DNA from: a virus
DNA length: 41,103 nt
IMG/VR virus record: IMGVR_UViG_3300025598_001183
Span: 1-41,103 of that record
Strand: one strand, 5' to 3'
Made by a program: the position numbers and the translations under genes
Notes under the pieces: generated by a model
What the model saw: only the letters and a program-made list of their open reading frames with translations
What the model was told of the DNA's origin: nothing
Database searches by the model: none
In this document: piece by piece, positions 40,904-41,103 of the stretch
Numbering within the stretch: the stretch's first letter is position 1
How the letters are laid out: each line of letters opens with the position of its first letter

Positions 40904-41103
40904 TAGAAAATGTATTACGCCAAGATTGGCGCCCAAACAAGATGATCTGGGTCACCTTCCAAAAAGAAGGCATCCATGCTTATCCAGCGGCCGCAACTGA
41001 TCCAAACTTAGCAACAGGAGATGAATATGATGTATCGTTTTTGGCTACTCCTCATCGTCATATATTCCATTTTCGCGTTTGGCTTTCAGTTACCCACAAC
41101 GAC
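40900..41103 (+). CDS. Unrecognised phage protein, 3' partial
   Basis: The gene starts at the ATG overlapping the previous stop (ATGA) and runs off the window end without a stop, so 68 codons are seen. 'MIWVTFQKEGIHAYPAAATD', 'PNLATGDEYDVSFLATPHRH' and 'IFHFRVWLSVTHND' follow a pattern I recall from conserved proteins of aquatic T4-like phages. The 'H.H..HF.V' stretch superficially resembles the zinc-binding region of 6-carboxytetrahydropterin synthase (QueD), but the match is too weak to claim. Function unknown. Confidence 0.55.
   Translation, partial: MIENVLRQDWRPNKMIWVTFQKEGIHAYPAAATDPNLATGDEYDVSFLATPHRHIFHFRVWLSVTHND

Noticed and set aside
40900-41103. Last partial gene as QueD
   Set aside because: Only an H.H pattern is shared; the rest of the visible sequence does not match 6-carboxytetrahydropterin synthase.

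Overview
The window is a 41 kb stretch of a T4-like tailed phage (a myovirus of the broad T4 superfamily). A family B DNA polymerase (gp43 type), a sliding clamp (gp45), a clamp loader large subunit (gp44), a DsbA-like late-promoter DNA-binding protein, PhoH, a GroES-like co-chaperonin and many proteins of the kind known from cyanophage-like and other aquatic T4-like phages support this. Base composition is AT-rich. Genes are packed head to tail with 1-26 bp overlaps (TAATG, ATGA), and all but one (phoH) are on the + strand. No tRNA, rRNA, CRISPR array, transposase or integrase was seen. No photosynthesis genes are present. A secreted Lys-rich mini-protein, a BPSL0761-like protein and a DUF2061-like protein hint at a proteobacterial, perhaps betaproteobacterial freshwater, host; this is inference only.

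Layout. 1-9.6 kb: five large structural or tail-fibre-like genes, the first cut by the window edge. 9.6-13 kb: small conserved phage genes (one resembling a fragment of the DnaE polymerase palm), a GroES-like gene, gp44, then phoH facing it across a bidirectional terminator. 13-16.9 kb: two conserved T4-like proteins, then a lysis region with a GH19 endolysin, a membrane/coiled-coil protein, an Rz1-like lipoprotein, a coiled-coil protein, a holin-like protein and a tiny secreted protein. 17-21.2 kb: a proteostasis cassette of DnaJ, peptide deformylase and ClpA, driven by a consensus sigma-70 promoter that lies inside a terminator hairpin. 21.2-32 kb: a block of candidate head-internal proteins, many starting with a short motif like the T4 capsid-targeting sequence. 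It includes a Pol-beta/ligase-like fusion, a cytidylyltransferase-like protein, a Dps-like ferritin and a 779-residue protein with peptidoglycan-binding, hydrophobic and poly-Gly parts. 32-36.8 kb: DsbA-like, DNA polymerase, a short UDP-glucose dehydrogenase-like enzyme, the sliding clamp and a DUF2061 membrane protein. 36.8-41.1 kb: a TGT/DpdA-like transglycosylase, a BPSL0761-like protein, Gfo/Idh/MocA and zinc-MDR oxidoreductases and two unrecognised proteins, the last cut by the window end.

How they fit together. Host-type promoters (TTGACA/TATAAT type) precede the clamp, dnaJ and dsbA genes, and TAAATA motifs resembling T4 late promoters precede structural or head genes, suggesting early and late programmes. 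The polymerase leader carries two tandem hairpins with nearly identical 8-base loops, which looks like a translational operator comparable to that of T4 gene 43. The DpdA-like gene suggests 7-deazaguanine modification of DNA, but no preQ0 synthesis genes lie inside this window.
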